Assembly (NCBI RefSeq): GCF_002261265.1
Contig: NZ_NEVK01000001.1
Coordinates: 248,001-312,000 of the forward strand
Source: Bordetella genomosp. 7
GTDB taxonomy: Bacteria; Pseudomonadota; Gammaproteobacteria; Burkholderiales; Burkholderiaceae_B
DNA length: 64,000 nt
Direction: 5' to 3'
Part shown: one piece after another, positions 9,921-22,389 of the stretch
How positions within the stretch are numbered: the first letter of the stretch is position 1
Layout: every line of letters starts with the position of its first letter
Translations under genes and position numbers: made by a program
Notes under the pieces: model-generated
Told to the model about the DNA's origin: nothing
Databases searched by the model: none
What the model saw: the letters and a program-made list of their open reading frames with translations, nothing else

Positions 9921-11261
9921 TTACCTGCCGGGGGCGGGCAGCCGCAGCATGCGGTTGATGGCTTCGAGGTCGGCCTCGGCCAGGATGCCGCCCACCGCCT
10001 TCAGGCGCAGCCCGTCGAGCAGCGTGCGATAGCGGGCCTGGGCCAGGTCGCGCTGTGTGGCATACAGCTGCTGCTGCGCATTGAGCACGTCCAGGTTGAT
10101 GCGCACGCCGATCTCGTAGCCTGTCTGGTTGGCCTGTACGGCCGCGCGGCTGGAGTTTTCGCCGGCTTCCAGGGCCGCGATGCGCGCCAGGCCCGACACG
10201 ACGCCCGTGTAGTACTGCCTGGCCTCTTGGACGGCCTGACGGCGCGCGGCTTCGTAGTCTTCGCGCGCTTTTTGCTGAAGCTGGACTTTTTCGGTGACCT
10301 GGGAAGATACGCCGCCGCCCGAGTAAATGGGCACGGACAACACCAGCCCGATGGAACTGTCGATGGCGCGGCCGCCAGCGGCTTCGCGGTGCTGGCCTTC
10401 GGCGCTGCCGCTGGTGGCGCGCAGGCTCAGGGTAGGGTAGTGGCCGCTGCGCGCCACCTGGATTTCACGCTGCGCGATCTGCGTCTGCAGCTGCGCCCGC
10501 GCCACGGCCAGGCTGGCCGATTCGGCCTGCGTGGACCAGTCGGCCATGCGGGCGGGCTGGGGCGGCGGCAGGCGCACGCCGGCCGGCAGTTCGGCCAGCG
10601 CGCCGGGCTGCTGGCCGATGATCTTGGCCAGTTCGTCGCGCAGCACGGTCAGGGTGTTCTGCTGCAGCAGTTCCTGGGCCACGATCAGGTCGTAGCGCGC
10701 CTGGGCCTCGTAGGTGTCGGTGATGGTGGCGTTGCCCAGCTCGAAATTGCGCTTGGCCGCTTCCAGCTGGGCCGCCACTGCCGCTTTTTCGCCTTCGGTG
10801 GCGGCCAGCGTGTCTTGCGCGGCCAGCACATTGAAGTAGGCGTCGGCCACCCGCAACAGCAGGTCCTGGTAGGCCTGCTGCAACTGCAGTTCGGCATCGG
10901 CCACGCCCAGCCTGGCCTGTTCGTAGCGCTGCCAGCGCGAGCCGTCGTACAGGGGCTGGCTCAGTACCAGGCCCCAGCCCGCCCGGCTGCCGTCGCGGGC
11001 GCGCGACGAGATATTGCGGGTGGCGCGGGTTTCGTCGTAGCCGCCGATGATTTCGGCATTGACCGCGGGCAGCAGGTCGGCCCGCGCCTGCGGTAGCTGT
11101 TCGATAGAGGCGCGGTAATTGGCGCGCGCCGCGGCGTAGAGGGGGTCGCTGGCCAGTGCGGCGCGCCAGATCTGCAGCAGGTCTTGCGCGGCGTGCGCCG
11201 CGCTGGCCATGCCTGCGGCAAGCACCAGTATCAGTGAAACCGCAAGCGACCCGGGGCGCAT
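9921..11261 (-). CDS. tolC: TolC-family outer membrane efflux channel
   Basis: 446 residues from the ATG at 11261, with a signal peptide (VSLILVLAAGMASAAHAA, cut near 26). It has two homologous OEP repeats of long coiled-coil helices, as in TolC. TolC trimers form the outer-membrane exit duct for RND and ABC efflux pumps and type I secretion. Motifs typical of the family include ANYRASIEQLPQARADLLP near the N-terminus and GVRINLDVLNAQQQLYATQRDL in the second repeat. The start is 11 bases after the pcm stop, so the two are probably co-transcribed. It may serve the RND pump at the right end of this window, though that is inference. Confidence 0.92.
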   Translation of the reverse strand: MRPGSLAVSLILVLAAGMASAAHAAQDLLQIWRAALASDPLYAAARANYRASIEQLPQARADLLPAVNAEIIGGYDETRATRNISSRARDGSRAGWGLVLSQPLYDGSRWQRYEQARLGVADAELQLQQAYQDLLLRVADAYFNVLAAQDTLAATEGEKAAVAAQLEAAKRNFELGNATITDTYEAQARYDLIVAQELLQQNTLTVLRDELAKIIGQQPGALAELPAGVRLPPPQPARMADWSTQAESASLAVARAQLQTQIAQREIQVARSGHYPTLSLRATSGSAEGQHREAAGGRAIDSSIGLVLSVPIYSGGGVSSQVTEKVQLQQKAREDYEAARRQAVQEARQYYTGVVSGLARIAALEAGENSSRAAVQANQTGYEIGVRINLDVLNAQQQLYATQRDLAQARYRTLLDGLRLKAVGGILAEADLEAINRMLRLPAPGR

Positions 11262-11272
11262 GCGCGAGGGAA

Positions 11273-11953
11273 TCAGAACTTGAACTGCGAAACCGTGACC
11301 CCGCGCAGCGGCTTGACCACCGTCTCGAACAGGTTGACGGTTTCGAAGCTGGCGGCGGTAGTGCGGGTGATGCGGCAGGCGGTCATGATGGGCGCCTGGC
11401 CCACGATGACGACCAGGCGTCCGCCCACGCGCAGTTGGTACTTGAGCGAATCGGGCACTGCGGGCACCGAGCCGGTGACCAGGATGGCGTCGTATTCGGT
11501 CGTGCCCCAGCCGTTGCGGCCGTCGCCGGTTTCGACCTTGACGTTGGTGACGTTGTTCAGTTGCAGGTTCTGCTGGGCGAAGGCGACCAGCCGGCTGTCG
11601 ATCTCGACCGAGGTCACCTGCTGGGCCAGGTGCGCCAGCAAGGCCGCCTGGTACCCGGAACCGGTGCCGATTTCGAGCACGCAATCGGTGGGCGTGAGCT
11701 GCAGCTCTTGCGCCAGGCGGGCTTCTACCTTGGGCGCCAGCATGACCTGCCGGGTGTCCACGGCGTTGATCTGCAGCGGCAGTTCAAGATCGGAGAACGC
11801 CAGGGCGCGCAAGGCCGGCGGCACGAACTGCTCGCGGCGCACGGCGGACAAGGCATCCAGCACCTTGGAATCGAGCACGTTCCAGGGGCGGATCTGCTGC
11901 TCAACCATGTTGAAGCGGGCGATTTCTACGTCGGGCAGGGTCGAAGCGTTCAT
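11273..11953 (-). CDS. pcm: Protein-L-isoaspartate O-methyltransferase
   Basis: 226 residues from the ATG at 11953 (MNASTLPDVEIARFNMVEQQIRPWNVLD). The family methylates abnormal isoaspartyl residues for repair. Seen: the SAM-binding stretch VLEIGTGSGYQAALLAHL, the post-I acidic residue in VTSVEID, and DAILVTGSVPAVPDSL. Some alphaproteobacterial and betaproteobacterial members of this family next to tolC are annotated as PCMT-like rather than true repair enzymes. The N-terminal MVEQQIRPW is characteristic of this subgroup. The upstream neighbour is thiD, with an 89-base gap. Confidence 0.85.
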   Translation of the reverse strand: MNASTLPDVEIARFNMVEQQIRPWNVLDSKVLDALSAVRREQFVPPALRALAFSDLELPLQINAVDTRQVMLAPKVEARLAQELQLTPTDCVLEIGTGSGYQAALLAHLAQQVTSVEIDSRLVAFAQQNLQLNNVTNVKVETGDGRNGWGTTEYDAILVTGSVPAVPDSLKYQLRVGGRLVVIVGQAPIMTACRITRTTAASFETVNLFETVVKPLRGVTVSQFKF

Positions 11954-12042
11954 GACGGCACAGGGAAAATCAGACAGACCAACCGCACATTGTACTGATT
12001 CGTTGCATTCCTGGGGTGCGGCCCCGTAGGGCCGGACCGGTC

Positions 12043-12888
12043 TTACCACCAGGCGTGGAAATGATGGGTGGGGCCGTGGCCCGAGCCGACCTGCAGGCGG
12101 TCGGCGTGGCGCAGCGCCTCGGCCAGGTAGGCCTTGGCCCGCCGGGCCGCCTCGGGCACGTCTTCGCACTGCGGCAGCAGGGCCGCCAGGGCGGCCGACA
12201 ACGTGCAACCCGTGCCATGGGTATTGCGCGTGTCGATCCGGTAGCCCGGCAATTCGATCATGCGGTCGCCGTCGTGCAGAAGATCGACCGTGTCGTTGCC
12301 GGGCAGGTGCCCGCCCTTGAGCATGACCCAGCGCTGGCCGGAATAGGCCATGATGTTGCGCAGCCGCTCGGCCACGCGGCGCATTTCTTTCAGGGTCTCG
12401 ACGGGCCGCTCTTCGAGCAGCACGCCGGCCTCGGGCAGGTTGGGCGTGAGCAGCGTGGCCAGGGGCAGCAGCGCCTCGCGCAGCGCGCCGACGGCTTCGC
12501 GTTCGAGCAGCAGGTCGCCGCTCTTGGCCACCATGACCGGGTCCAGCACCACGTGGGGCGGCTGCCACCGGGCCAGTTTCTCGGCCACTACCAGGGTGAC
12601 CGGCTGCTGGCCCAGCATGCCGATCTTGACGGCGTCGATATGCACGTCGGCGAACACGGTGTCGATCTGTTGGCCGACGAAGGCGGGCGGCACCGGCGCG
12701 ATGCCCGTGACGCCCTGGGTGTTCTGGGCCGTGAGCGCGGCCACTACGGCGCAGCCGTAGGCGCCCAGCGCGCTCATGGCCTTGACGTCGGCCAGCACCC
12801 CGGCGCCGCCCGAGGGGTCCACCCCGGCAATGCTGAGAGCGTTGGGAATACGTCGCCCGCTCTCTGGCGACAGGACCGCCCCGTTCAT
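12043..12888 (-). CDS. thiD: Hydroxymethylpyrimidine/phosphomethylpyrimidine kinase
   Basis: ThiD phosphorylates HMP and then HMP-phosphate for thiamine synthesis. It has 281 residues and is a ribokinase-fold enzyme. Seen: [29 protein letters not shown] (substrate-binding N-terminus), [22 protein letters not shown], and the anion-hole and catalytic region [16 protein letters not shown]. Its ATG overlaps the thiG stop by 4 bases (ATGA), so the two are translationally coupled. Confidence 0.95.
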   Translation of the reverse strand: MNGAVLSPESGRRIPNALSIAGVDPSGGAGVLADVKAMSALGAYGCAVVAALTAQNTQGVTGIAPVPPAFVGQQIDTVFADVHIDAVKIGMLGQQPVTLVVAEKLARWQPPHVVLDPVMVAKSGDLLLEREAVGALREALLPLATLLTPNLPEAGVLLEERPVETLKEMRRVAERLRNIMAYSGQRWVMLKGGHLPGNDTVDLLHDGDRMIELPGYRIDTRNTHGTGCTLSAALAALLPQCEDVPEAARRAKAYLAEALRHADRLQVGSGHGPTHHFHAWW

Positions 12889-13685
12889 TTTGGAGCGCCT
12901 GTGATCAGGCCTTCGGTGGGCGAGCTGGGCGCGCCGCTATACAGTTTGCGCGGCATGCGCCCGGCGCGGAACGCGTCGCGGCCCGCTTCCACGGCTTTTT
13001 TCATGGCGGCCGCCATCAGCAGCGGGTCTTGCGCGGCGGCGATGGCGGTGTTCATCAGCACGCCGTCGCAGCCCAGCTCCATGGCGATGGCCGCATCGGA
13101 TGCCGTGCCCACGCCCGCGTCGACCAGCACCGGCACGCGCGCCTGGTCGATGATCAGGCGCAGGTTCCAGGGGTTGAGGATGCCCATGCCCGAGCCGATC
13201 AGCGAAGCAAGCGGCATGACGGCCACCACACCCAGGTCTTCGAGCATGCGGCACTGGATCGGGTCGTCGGTGCAATACACCATGACCTTGAAGCCCTCGG
13301 CCACCAGGGTCTTGGCGGCCTGCAGCGTTTCGGGCATGTTGGGAAACAGGGTGTGCGGGTCGCCCAGCACTTCGAGCTTGACCAGGTCGTGGCCATCGAG
13401 CAGTTCGCGGGCCAGGCGCAGTGTGCGCACGGCGTCGTCGGCGGTGTAGCAGCCGGCGGTGTTGGGCAGCAGCGTGAATTGCGATGGCGGCACGTAGTCG
13501 AGCAGGCTGGGTTCGCCGGGGTTCTGGCCGATGTTGGTGCGGCGGATGGCGACGGTGACGATCTGCGTGCCGCTGGCGTCCAGGGCGGCGCGGGTCTGTT
13601 CGAAGTCTTTGTACTTGCCGGTGCCTACCAGCAGGCGCGAGTGGTATTCGCGGCCGGCGATGGTCAGGGTGTCAGGAGCGGTCAT
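12885..13685 (-). CDS. thiG: Thiazole synthase
   Basis: ThiG makes the thiazole phosphate of thiamine from deoxyxylulose phosphate, ThiS-thiocarboxylate and dehydroglycine. From the ATG at 13685 ([25 protein letters not shown]) it has 266 residues, the normal length. The Schiff-base lysine is K103 ([10 protein letters not shown]), and the phosphate-binding TIM-barrel motifs [14 protein letters not shown] and [18 protein letters not shown] are present. thiS, thiC, thiE and thiO are not adjacent, so only the thiGD part is here. No TPP riboswitch was recognised in the leader. Confidence 0.95.
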   Translation of the reverse strand: MTAPDTLTIAGREYHSRLLVGTGKYKDFEQTRAALDASGTQIVTVAIRRTNIGQNPGEPSLLDYVPPSQFTLLPNTAGCYTADDAVRTLRLARELLDGHDLVKLEVLGDPHTLFPNMPETLQAAKTLVAEGFKVMVYCTDDPIQCRMLEDLGVVAVMPLASLIGSGMGILNPWNLRLIIDQARVPVLVDAGVGTASDAAIAMELGCDGVLMNTAIAAAQDPLLMAAAMKKAVEAGRDAFRAGRMPRKLYSGAPSSPTEGLITGAPK

Positions 13686-14032
13686 GGTGATGCGTGCGGA
13701 TGAAAATGACGGCGGCCCATGTTGCGGGCGTTCCGAGGGGATGTCTGTGGCCTCATGATAAAGCATGGCGGCTGGGATGGACGTGGGGCCGTTGGCGGTT
13801 CTTGCGTGCCTTTCGGCGTGCGGCCATGCGGGGCGGCGCACGTGCGTCGGGCTCGGGCGCATGCAGGCGCCCTCGGCCGGCTGCGCCGGCTGCCCCGCCG
13901 CCCAACGCGCCGCCCCGCATGGCCGCACGCCGAAAGGCGGGCGTGGCCCGCCGCTGCGATGGCCTGGCGGGGGGCTTCGTCCTGGAGACGGGTTTTTCGG
14001 GATGCGCGCGAGTATTCGGGATGCGCGAGTAA
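13686..14032. other. 347-base intergenic region upstream of thiG
   Basis: It holds the thiG leader and, at 13809-13937, a very long perfect inverted repeat (separate entry). The part next to thiG (13686-13800) shows no TPP-box (CUGAGA) motif. No credible gene was found; the frames here are GC-rich chance frames. Confidence 0.6.
13809..13937. repeat. Long inverted repeat: 31-bp perfect arms, 67-base loop
   Basis: The left arm 13809-13839 and the right arm 13907-13937 are exact reverse complements over 31 bases. The arms begin CCTTTCGGCGTG and end CACGCCGAAAGG. The loop (13840-13906) holds smaller GC palindromes such as GGGCGC...GCGCCC. It lies between btuF (stop at 14033) and thiG (start at 13685), both minus strand. 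It could terminate btuBF transcripts, form a cruciform, or be a relic of an inverted-repeat element. No T-tract follows. Confidence 0.85.
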
Positions 14033-14989
14033 TTACCGGGAAGCCTGGCGGGTTTGTTCCAGGGCATCGCACAGGCGTTCGGCGGCGTCCACCAGGCGCG
14101 GGCCGGGGCGGTACAGCGAATCGGCGTCCAGGCCGTATACATGGCCTTGCAGGGCGGCCGGCAGGCCGTGGCGCTGCCAGGCGGCGAGGCTGGCGTGCGT
14201 GTCCTGCGGGGCGACCGTGCCCACGAGCACGGCGTCGGGCCGGGCGGCAAGCACGCTTTCCACGGAAACCTGGGGGGCCAGCACGCCGGCCTGGGCAAAT
14301 ACGTTGACCCCGCCGCACAGGCGCACGGCATCGCTGACGATGCTGGCGCCGTTGAGCGTGTATACGGGCTGCAGGCCCGCCTGGATAAAGACACGCACGG
14401 GCGGGCGGCCGGCATAGCGGTCCGACAGCGCCCGCAGGCGGGCCCGCAGGTGGGCGGCGGCGGGCGTTGCCCGGGCCTCGGTGCCGAACAGCCGTCCCAT
14501 GGCCTGGACGGCGTCGGGGATGGCGGACAGCGTGCGCGGGTCGCTGTAGTACACCGGCACGCCCATGCGCCGCATCAGGTCGCCCAGGGGGTCGGGGTGG
14601 GTGGGCTGCCACGCGATCAGCAGGTCGGGCCGCAGAGCGGCCGCGCTTTCCAGGCTGGGGCGCATCGCATCGCCTATCGAGGGCAGGGCGCGCGCGTCGG
14701 GCGGATGGTCGCTGCCTTGCGCGGTGCCCGCCAGGTAACGGCCCGCGCCGGCGGCGTAGACGAGTTCGGTGGCGTGCGGGGTGATGGTGATGGCACGCCG
14801 CGCCGGATGAGGCAGGGTCAGCTCGCGCCCCTGGTCGTCATGCACCGTGATGCCGGCCCGCGGGGTGTCGGCGGCCGGGGCGGCCGTCGCCAGCCAGCCG
14901 GCGAGCGCGCCGGTGACGATGACGGCCCCCCGCCGCGCTACGGCGGGCCGGGGGCGGGGCGAAAGGGCCGGGGCGGCGTTGCCTGGCAC
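14033..14989 (-). CDS. btuF: Periplasmic cobalamin-binding protein (BtuF-like ABC receptor)
   Basis: 318 residues read from a GTG at 14989, which sits one base after the btuB stop (TGACGTG), so translational coupling is likely. A Tat- or Sec-like N-terminus ([31 protein letters not shown]) precedes a helical-backbone metal-receptor domain: [43 protein letters not shown], then RPDLLIAW. This family delivers vitamin B12 or haem/siderophore to a BtuCD-type importer. The riboswitch and btuB upstream favour B12. No btuC or btuD is in the window, so the permease must be elsewhere. Confidence 0.85.
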   Translation of the reverse strand: MPGNAAPALSPRPRPAVARRGAVIVTGALAGWLATAAPAADTPRAGITVHDDQGRELTLPHPARRAITITPHATELVYAAGAGRYLAGTAQGSDHPPDARALPSIGDAMRPSLESAAALRPDLLIAWQPTHPDPLGDLMRRMGVPVYYSDPRTLSAIPDAVQAMGRLFGTEARATPAAAHLRARLRALSDRYAGRPPVRVFIQAGLQPVYTLNGASIVSDAVRLCGGVNVFAQAGVLAPQVSVESVLAARPDAVLVGTVAPQDTHASLAAWQRHGLPAALQGHVYGLDADSLYRPGPRLVDAAERLCDALEQTRQASR

Positions 14990-14990
14990 G

Positions 14991-17006
14991 TCAGTAGCGG
15001 ATGGTGAGCGCGGCCTGCACATTGCGGCCCGCCGCGGGGTACAGGTTATAGGGGCCGCTTGCGCCCGTGCTGCCCGACCGGATGCCGTAGGTCGCGTACT
15101 CGCGGTCGAAGAGGTTGTTGACGGCAAGCGTGGCCGATATGTGCCTGGTGAACGCATAGCCCACTTTGCCGTTGACCAGCACGTAGTCGTCGAGCTGCTT
15201 GTCGAACTGGTTGGCCTGGTCGTTGTCCATGCGCGCCTTGCCCACATATTGCGCCGCCACGCTGACGAACAGCCGCTCGTCGGGCCGCCATGTGGCGCCC
15301 AGGTTGGCCATCCACTTGGGCACCAGCGGCACGGTGTTGCCGGCCAGATCCACGCCGTTATAGGTGCCCGACCGGAACTGCGCCTGCAGCCACGTGACGT
15401 TGGCGTCCAGCGCCAGCTCGCGCGTCAATGCGTGGCGCCCTTCGAGTTCCACGCCCTGGCGTCGCGTGGGCGACAGGTTGACGTTCGAGAACGTGACCGG
15501 GTTGTACTGGATCTCGTTGTCGAGATCGTAGCGAAACCACGTGAGCCGCGCACTGGACTGGCCATCCTGCCACAGGATGCCCAGCTCTTTGTCCACCGAT
15601 GTCTGCGGTTTCAGGGGAGTGGCGACATACAGGGCCTCGTCGGAATTGGCCAGCCGGAAGCTGCGCCCGATCTTGCCGTACGCGGCATAGCCGTTGCCGA
15701 TTTCCTGTCGCATGGCCAGCTGCCAGGCGCCCAGGTGGCGGGTCTCGTCGGAATTGCCGCTGAAGCCCGACACGGTTTCCAGGCGGTCGCGCGCGTATTG
15801 GCGGCGGCCTCCGAGCGTAATGCGGGTGGTGTCGGTGGCCTGCAGCTGCACTTCACCGAACACCCCGTGCTGGCGCTGCTCGGCGCGCCACCTGTCCGGC
15901 ACGGGCGAGAACGAATAGGCGTTGGTGGCGTCGAGGTTGCTCTCCAGCATGTCCACGCCCGCGATCAAGGCGTGCCGGCCCGCCACGGGCAGGTGGTAGC
16001 GCAGGCTGCCGGTCGTCTGGTCCAGGTCCTGGGTGCGGGTGGTGTCGCCGAAGGGGCTGCCGGTAAAGCCGTGCAGCGATTTGTCGCGCTGGCCCAGTTC
16101 GGCATACAGCGTGCCGGCGCCCGCCTGCTGTTCGACCTGCACGCCAAAGGCATCGGTCTGCGTCTTGATGTAGTCGTCGGGCGTGGAGGTGCCGCGCGGG
16201 TCGTCTTCGTATTCGTTCAGGCCGGTGGCCGGATCGACGCGGCGCGGGCCGGGCAGCCCCAGTTTCTGGCGCGTGGTGCGGGCATACAGGCGCACCTGCC
16301 CGCTGTCGTGAGCGAAGCCCAGCGACACGCCGCCGCTGTCGCGGCTTTCGCGGTTGTTGTCGCGGTAGTTGTCGGTACGCAGCGTCTGGCCGTACACATC
16401 CACCGTGACATGTTCGTTCTGCAGGCCGATGGCCGCGTCGAGCTGGTGCAGGCCGTAGCTGCCCACCGTGCCGGTAGCACTGGCCGCCACGGGCTGGCCG
16501 TCGGCATTGCCGCGCCGGGTGACGATGTTGATCACGCCGCCGGTGGCGCCGCCGCCGTATTGCACCGACCCGCTGCCGCGCACGATCTCGATGCGTTCGA
16601 TGCGCTGCAACGGCACGGTGCCCAGGCCCGGCGTGGACAGGTCGTTGTTGTTTTGCGGAATGCCGTCGATCAGGATCAGCGTATTGCTATGGCCGGTCAG
16701 CCCGAAGCCGCGTATATCCACGGCCGCCTGCTCGGCGGCGCCGGTGCTGTTGATCACGTGGATGCCGGCCTGGGTCGACAACAGTTCCTGCACCGTGACG
16801 GCGCTGCTGGTGCGGATCTGCTCGGCCGTCAGTACCGATACCTGCACCGGCTGGTCGCGGGCCTGCAGGGGCACGCGCGATGCGGTCACCGTAACGGGGT
16901 CCAGCTGTGTGATGGAGGGCGGGGCAGAAGGGGATTGCTGCGCGGCGGCCATCGCAGGCGCTGCGCACATGACACCGGCGGCGCGCCGGAGCAAACGGGA
17001 TTTCAT
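14991..17006 (-). CDS. btuB: TonB-dependent outer membrane receptor, probable cobalamin receptor
   Basis: 671 residues. A signal peptide (about 1-22) is followed by a TonB box-like DPVTVTASR (about 36-44), a plug domain (QVSVLTAEQIRTSS ... VDIRGFG ... ILIDGIPQNN ... RIEIVRGSGSVQYGGGATGGVINI) and a 22-strand barrel ending in the aromatic C-terminal strand VQAALTIRY. Plug and barrel fit B12, siderophore or haem receptors. The cobalamin riboswitch in its leader decides for B12 uptake. It is followed immediately by btuF on the same transcript, and metH lies divergently upstream. Confidence 0.88.
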   Translation of the reverse strand: MKSRLLRRAAGVMCAAPAMAAAQQSPSAPPSITQLDPVTVTASRVPLQARDQPVQVSVLTAEQIRTSSAVTVQELLSTQAGIHVINSTGAAEQAAVDIRGFGLTGHSNTLILIDGIPQNNNDLSTPGLGTVPLQRIERIEIVRGSGSVQYGGGATGGVINIVTRRGNADGQPVAASATGTVGSYGLHQLDAAIGLQNEHVTVDVYGQTLRTDNYRDNNRESRDSGGVSLGFAHDSGQVRLYARTTRQKLGLPGPRRVDPATGLNEYEDDPRGTSTPDDYIKTQTDAFGVQVEQQAGAGTLYAELGQRDKSLHGFTGSPFGDTTRTQDLDQTTGSLRYHLPVAGRHALIAGVDMLESNLDATNAYSFSPVPDRWRAEQRQHGVFGEVQLQATDTTRITLGGRRQYARDRLETVSGFSGNSDETRHLGAWQLAMRQEIGNGYAAYGKIGRSFRLANSDEALYVATPLKPQTSVDKELGILWQDGQSSARLTWFRYDLDNEIQYNPVTFSNVNLSPTRRQGVELEGRHALTRELALDANVTWLQAQFRSGTYNGVDLAGNTVPLVPKWMANLGATWRPDERLFVSVAAQYVGKARMDNDQANQFDKQLDDYVLVNGKVGYAFTRHISATLAVNNLFDREYATYGIRSGSTGASGPYNLYPAAGRNVQAALTIRY

Positions 17007-17079
17007 CTTATGAACCTCGGTGTGACGCGCGACCCCGCACGTCGTTCAAGGGAAGGGCGCGCCGTGGGCGCGGCCCCGT

Positions 17080-17225
17080 GTGTCGAACCGGCCGGTATCG
17101 GGCTGCCATGCGGCGCGTGGCGCGGCATGGGGACCGTTGCGGGGGCAGCACAGGCCGGGCGCGGACGCCTTCCTGTTTCCCGTTTAAGCCCGGCGCGCGT
17201 GGGGCGCGCCGGAACACCAGTTCGG
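17080..17225 (-). promoter_or_regulatory. Cobalamin riboswitch in the btuB leader
   Basis: On the minus strand the leader contains, in the expected order, an AACTGGTGTTCCGG 5' stem, the conserved TTAAACGGGAAACAGGAAGG segment, the B12-box core CTGCCCCCGCAACGGT (complement of about 17132-17149), and CCCGATACCGGCCGG. These are the hallmark sequences of the adenosylcobalamin aptamer. The rest of the leader (17007-17080) is GC-rich and probably pairs with the aptamer to hide the btuB start. When B12 is abundant, btuB-btuF expression should fall. Confidence 0.9.
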
Positions 17226-17331
17226 CCCGCACTGTAGCACTGGCGGGCGGGCCGCGACCCATTTTGTTACCATCAAGCGTAGGTTTTCAGGCGTTTTTTG
17301 CCTTTTTCGCCACATATTTCCGAGAGTTTCC

Positions 17332-21105
<3,774 letters not shown>

Positions 21106-21178
21106 CCTGGCCGCCGGCCAGACAGCCGGCACGCACGCGGCGTGTCCCGGCAGGCGCCGGGCACACCGTGTTGCGCCG

Positions 21179-21501
21179 GGGGCTGTGTCGTTTACCCAAG
21201 GGGGTGTCTGACACCTTTGGAGTCAGACACCAGCGCAGCGGTTACCAGTGCAGCGGTGTGACGCCATCCGTGGACTTTGGTGTCTGACTCCCAGCGGGTG
21301 TCAGACACCGCCACGCGCAAGGCGACTTCTGGGACTTTGGTGTCTGACTCCCACCGGGTGTCAGACACCGCAACGCGCCAGGCGACTTCTGCGCATGTGC
21401 CGGGACTTTGGTGTCTGACTCCCACCGGGTGTCAGACACCGCCACGCGCCGGGCGACTTCTGCGCATGTGCCGCGGCGCGCCCGGGGCTGTGTCGTTTAC
21501 C
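21179..21501. repeat. 18-bp direct repeats flanking the palindrome array
   Basis: GGGGCTGTGTCGTTTACC is present at 21179-21196 and again at 21484-21501, identical in all 18 bases, 305 bases apart. Between them lies the whole GGTGTCWGACACC array. The pair could be a target-site or duplication footprint, or the outer edge of a larger repeat family. Confidence 0.85.
21203..21475. repeat. Palindrome array of GGTGTCTGACTCCC/GGGTGTCAGACACC hairpins
   Basis: A GGTGTCTGACACC palindrome (21203-21215) and an imperfect copy (21219-21231) are followed by three tandem units beginning GGACTTTGG at 21272, 21332 and 21403 (periods 60 and 71; the third step has an extra 11 bases, GCGCATGTGCC). Each unit has the core GTGTCTGACTCCC-acc-GGGTGTCAGACAC, which folds into a stem of 9 base pairs, one mismatch and 3 more pairs. 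The same core recurs in the 39-kb array with compensating changes. No open frame or spacer structure of a CRISPR is present. Confidence 0.85.
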
Positions 21502-21553
21502 GGATAAGATTAGCGTTTGCCACGGCCGTATCACGTTCGATTCTTCATCCTGT

Positions 21554-22360
21554 ATGCCGCCGCCCGCCAGCCAGCTGGAAAGTTCCGCCCGTCGCCGCCA
21601 GGCGCTGGGCGAGTTCGTGCGCGCCGCGCGTGCCCGCATTACGCCGCAGATGGCGGGGCTGCCCGAAGGCTCGCGGCGCCGCACGCCGGGGCTGCGGCGC
21701 GAAGAGGTGGCGCAGCTGTGCGGCATCAGCGTCACCTGGTACACCTGGATCGAGCAGGGGCGCGAGGTATCGGTGTCGCCGTCAGTGTGGGCGCGCATTG
21801 CCGGCGTGCTGCAGCTGGCGCGCGCCGAACGCGCCTATCTGTTCGAACTGTCCGAATGCGCCGACCCCCAGCACCCGCGCGACGACTCCAGCGAAGCGGC
21901 CGGCCTGCTGCGAGAATGCGTGGATGCGATTACCGCCCCCGCTTATGTGCTCGACCGCGCCTGGAACGTGCTGGTGCACAACGATTCCATGCGCGAGCTG
22001 TTCGACGACTGGCCAGTGCGGGATCCCCACCCCAACTTGTTGCGGTACATCTTCCTGGACCCGGCGGCGCGCCAGCTGGTGGTGGACTGGGACCAGCGCG
22101 CTCGTCGGGTGGTGGCCGAGTTCCGCGCCGATGCCGGCGCGCACCTGGATGAAACCGACGTATTGGCCTTGCTGGACGAACTGAACCGCGACAGCGACGT
22201 GTTCGCCCACTGGTGGACGCGCCATGCCGTCGTCGAGCGCGAAGGCGGCGTGCGCGAATTCCAGCACCCGCGCCTGGGCCGACTGGCATATCGCCAGACC
22301 ACCTTTCGCCTGGCCACCCATCCCGACCTGAAACTGGTGATGCTGCTCGAAGGCGCGTGA
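21554..22360 (+). CDS. XRE-family regulator with MmyB-like ligand-binding domain
   Basis: 268 residues. The N-terminal helix-turn-helix (about 15-85) reads LGEFVRAARARITPQMAG ... RTPGLRREEVAQLCGISVTWYTWIEQGREVSVSPSVWARIAGVL, the classic form of this family. It is followed by a MmyB-like transcription-regulator ligand-binding domain (about 105-265, YVLDRAWNVLVHND ... VVDWDQRARRVVAEFRADAG). In actinobacteria and proteobacteria these act as repressors of adjacent oxidoreductase or transporter genes. Here no obvious target is adjacent: it faces the mutY 3' end. Start ATG at 21554. Confidence 0.88.
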   Translation: MPPPASQLESSARRRQALGEFVRAARARITPQMAGLPEGSRRRTPGLRREEVAQLCGISVTWYTWIEQGREVSVSPSVWARIAGVLQLARAERAYLFELSECADPQHPRDDSSEAAGLLRECVDAITAPAYVLDRAWNVLVHNDSMRELFDDWPVRDPHPNLLRYIFLDPAARQLVVDWDQRARRVVAEFRADAGAHLDETDVLALLDELNRDSDVFAHWWTRHAVVEREGGVREFQHPRLGRLAYRQTTFRLATHPDLKLVMLLEGA

Positions 22361-22389
22361 AGTCCGTCCCGCGGGCCACGGCCGCAAGT

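Larger units (their letters stand above)
21106..21553. other. 448-base intergenic region after metH, mostly palindromic repeat array
   Basis: Nothing that looks like a gene lies here. It contains an 18-base direct repeat pair bounding a palindrome array (separate entries) and, near 21502-21553, the probable promoter of the XRE regulator. Open frames across the array arise from the repeats themselves. Confidence 0.7.

Noticed and set aside
13686-13800. TPP riboswitch before thiG
   Set aside because: The conserved CUGAGA and other TPP aptamer blocks were not found in the leader.
17281-17310. T-rich short stem (AGGC/GCCT) upstream of metH as a terminator
   Set aside because: Four-base stem is too weak, and it lies in the metH leader rather than after a gene.
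21192-21507. Open frames through the metH-downstream palindrome array
   Set aside because: Same reason: they are translations of the hairpin repeats on both strands, without start signals.
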